Origin: Planctomycetia bacterium
Lineage (GTDB): Bacteria; Planctomycetota; Planctomycetia; Pirellulales; Thermoguttaceae
Direction of reading: 5' to 3'
Length of the DNA: 64,000 nucleotides
NCBI GenBank assembly: GCA_030539035.1
Contig: JAUNSU010000005.1
Span: 1-64,000, forward strand
The position numbers and the translations under genes are program-made. The notes under the pieces were generated by a model that saw only the letters and a list, made by a program, of their open reading frames with translations, did no database searches and had not been told where the DNA came from. Positions 62,502 to 64,000 of the stretch are shown here, one piece after another (within the stretch, counting starts at the first letter, position 1; each line of letters opens with the position of its first letter).

Positions 62502-63916
62502 ACGACTTTTTATTTGGGATGATTCTTTCCGAACTGGAAGACGCGGTCGGCCGCGAAAATTGCTCAACGCAGGCGATCGACCGGTTCACGCACAGCGTCG
62601 ATTATTTTTGGCTGTCCCGTGTTTTCGCGGATCGGGGTCAACGAATGCCGGAGGCGGATTTTGTCGTTTCCCCCAAGGACGCAAAAGAAACCTCGGCCAT
62701 TTTGAAAATTGCAAACTACTACAAGATCCCGGTAACCGCGTGGGGCGGCGGCGGGGGAACACAGGGCGGCGCTCTTCCCGTCTGCGGAGGAATCGTTCTG
62801 GACACCAAACGAATGAATAAAATTCATGATGTCAATACGGATTCAATGTATATTGAATGCGGAACAGGAGCGATTTACAAGCATATCGAATGGGCCGCGA
62901 ACGAAAAAGGATATGCGACGATGCACTATCCGAGTTCCTTGACCTGTTCGACCGTCGGCGGTTTTCTCGCGCATCGGGGAATCGGCGTTGTATCGACGAA
63001 ATACGGAAAGATCGACGACATGGTTCTCAAGATGGAAGTGGTTCTTCCGAACGGCGATATCATAGAAACCTCTCCTGCCCCGAAGCACGCGGCGGGTCCC
63101 GATCTGAACCAGATCTTCATCGGATCTGAAGGAACGCTCGGCATTATCACCAAAGCGCAGATGCGGATCTACAATCAGCCGGAAGAACGGCGTTTTCGCG
63201 GTTTCCTCTTTAAAAATATGACCGAAGCGTTCCAGGCGGGCAAAGAACTGCTCCAAAAGATCAAGCCCTCGGTAATGCGCCTTTATGATGAAGCGGAAAC
63301 CGGATCGATCATCAAAAAAATCGTAGGCGTCGAAAAGAAAGGGGCCTTCATGAACGTCGCGATTGAAGGACTTGCCGAGATCGTTGCAATTGAAGAAAAG
63401 ATCCTGCTTTCGACTTTCGCCAAATACGGAGCGGAAGATCTCGGAAGCGAATACGGCGAGAAATGGTGGAAGGAAAAGATCACCTTTTTCTATCCGGGCC
63501 ATGCGCTGGATCTTCCCTGGATGTTCGGAACAATGGATACCATCGCGCCGTTCGACAAGATCGAAAAGATCTATTGGGAAATGAAGAAAGCGATTGAATC
63601 GAACTTCCCGATGGCCCGTTTTATCGCGCATTTTTCCCATTGGTATGAATGGGGCTGCATGATCTATGATCGGTTCATCGTGGAGAATCCTCCCCAGGAT
63701 CCGATGGAAGCGCTTCGCCTGCACAATCAGATCTGGAATTGCGGTGTTCGAACGGCGATCGCCAACGGAGGTGTTGTGAACGATCATCACGGCGTCGGGA
63801 TCAAGCTCGGCCGTTTGATGAAAGAGCAGTACGGCCCGGCGATGCAGGTGTTCGAAGGACTGAAAAAACAACTTGACCCGAACGGGATCATGAATCCCTT
63901 TAAATTAGGATTATAA
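62498..63916 (+). CDS. FAD-linked oxidase (GlcD-like)
   Basis: A 472-aa flavoprotein. The PCMH-type FAD-binding domain has PVTAWGGGGGTQGGALPVCG, LTCSTVGGFLAHRGIGVVST and IGSEGTLGIITKAQMRIY. The FAD-oxidase C-terminal domain ends NGIMNPFKLGL. Relatives oxidise 2-hydroxy acids such as glycolate or lactate together with an Fe-S partner. The next gene encodes such a partner. Starts inside the stop of the isomerase-like gene (ATGA). Confidence 0.88.
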   Translation: MNDFLFGMILSELEDAVGRENCSTQAIDRFTHSVDYFWLSRVFADRGQRMPEADFVVSPKDAKETSAILKIANYYKIPVTAWGGGGGTQGGALPVCGGIVLDTKRMNKIHDVNTDSMYIECGTGAIYKHIEWAANEKGYATMHYPSSLTCSTVGGFLAHRGIGVVSTKYGKIDDMVLKMEVVLPNGDIIETSPAPKHAAGPDLNQIFIGSEGTLGIITKAQMRIYNQPEERRFRGFLFKNMTEAFQAGKELLQKIKPSVMRLYDEAETGSIIKKIVGVEKKGAFMNVAIEGLAEIVAIEEKILLSTFAKYGAEDLGSEYGEKWWKEKITFFYPGHALDLPWMFGTMDTIAPFDKIEKIYWEMKKAIESNFPMARFIAHFSHWYEWGCMIYDRFIVENPPQDPMEALRLHNQIWNCGVRTAIANGGVVNDHHGVGIKLGRLMKEQYGPAMQVFEGLKKQLDPNGIMNPFKLGL

Positions 63917-63929
63917 GGAGAGGCGCAAG

Positions 63930-64000
63930 ATGCAACTTACACAAAAAAGCAGAGAAACCGTTGACGCTTGCCGTTTTTGCTGGATGTGCCGCCATATATG
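63930..64000 (+). CDS. Fe-S oxidoreductase subunit, truncated by window edge
   Basis: Starts at ATG 63930 with AAGGAG nine bases upstream. The visible 23 residues contain CRFCWMCRH, a CxxCxxC cluster-ligand run typical of the ferredoxin-like domain of GlcF/LldE-type subunits. It lies 13 bases after the FAD-linked oxidase and would complete an electron-transfer dehydrogenase with it. Confidence 0.8.
   Translation, partial: MQLTQKSRETVDACRFCWMCRHI

Overview
The window most likely comes from a Planctomycetota bacterium. The evidence is a giant exported protein with an N-terminal LEPLEDRQLLSV motif, a remnant of a DUF1559 prepilin-like protein (YADGTVHFISD), a Tat-exported Gfo/Idh/MocA oxidoreductase (RRNFLKTSA), many secreted glycoside hydrolases, and intergenic DNA rich in CCACGGAT-type dispersed repeats. 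No rRNA or CRISPR array is present. One tRNA gene (Glu, CTC) is present.

Layout. 1-15456 (+): the 3' part of a giant gene (more than 5,150 codons in the window, 5' end missing). It encodes beta-rich repeats, PPC-like, FN3 and caspase-like domains, then nine SLREA/parallel beta-helix modules. 15457-17380: repeat-rich spacer. 17381-30835 (-): a second giant gene, convergent with the first (4,484 aa), with an N-terminal export motif, two degenerate peptidase-like domains, PPC, three SLREA/beta-helix modules, CARDB-like, cadherin-like, FN3 and PKD-like domains. 30.9-32.1 kb: a second repeat-rich spacer holding a promoter and a perfect palindrome for the giant gene. 32177-33994: GH78-like rhamnosidase. 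34107-34180: tRNA-Glu. 34181-41541: a 7.4-kb integrated element bounded by 101-bp direct repeats, with tyrosine integrase, primase/helicase, two small HTH proteins and long structured non-coding DNA. 41.6-58.1 kb: secreted glycosidases (DUF4832, GH51, GH89-like, GH42-like), an FkbM methyltransferase, an isoprenylcysteine-methyltransferase-like membrane protein, an AddB-like nuclease, a DUF3592-like membrane protein and a radical SAM protein. 58.1-64 kb: a XylR-type regulator divergent from a tightly coupled operon (Gfo/Idh oxidoreductase, fucose/arabinose isomerase-like protein, FAD-linked oxidase, Fe-S subunit) that runs off the right edge.

How it fits together. The glycosidases suggest uptake of plant or host glycans (rhamnose, arabinose, galactose, N-acetylglucosamine). 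The operon at the right looks like oxidation or isomerisation of a released sugar under the adjacent regulator.

The most unusual content is the pair of giant proteins. Each contains peptidase-fold domains in which the catalytic residues appear to be replaced: caspase His and Cys in the first, the whole HExxHxxGxxH zinc motif and probably an IdeS-like Cys in the second. Their beta-helix modules are interrupted at equivalent points by tyrosine-rich beta repeats and helical repeats. The integrated element has the compact gene set of a phage-satellite-like or integrative-plasmid-like element and several unusual internal repeats.
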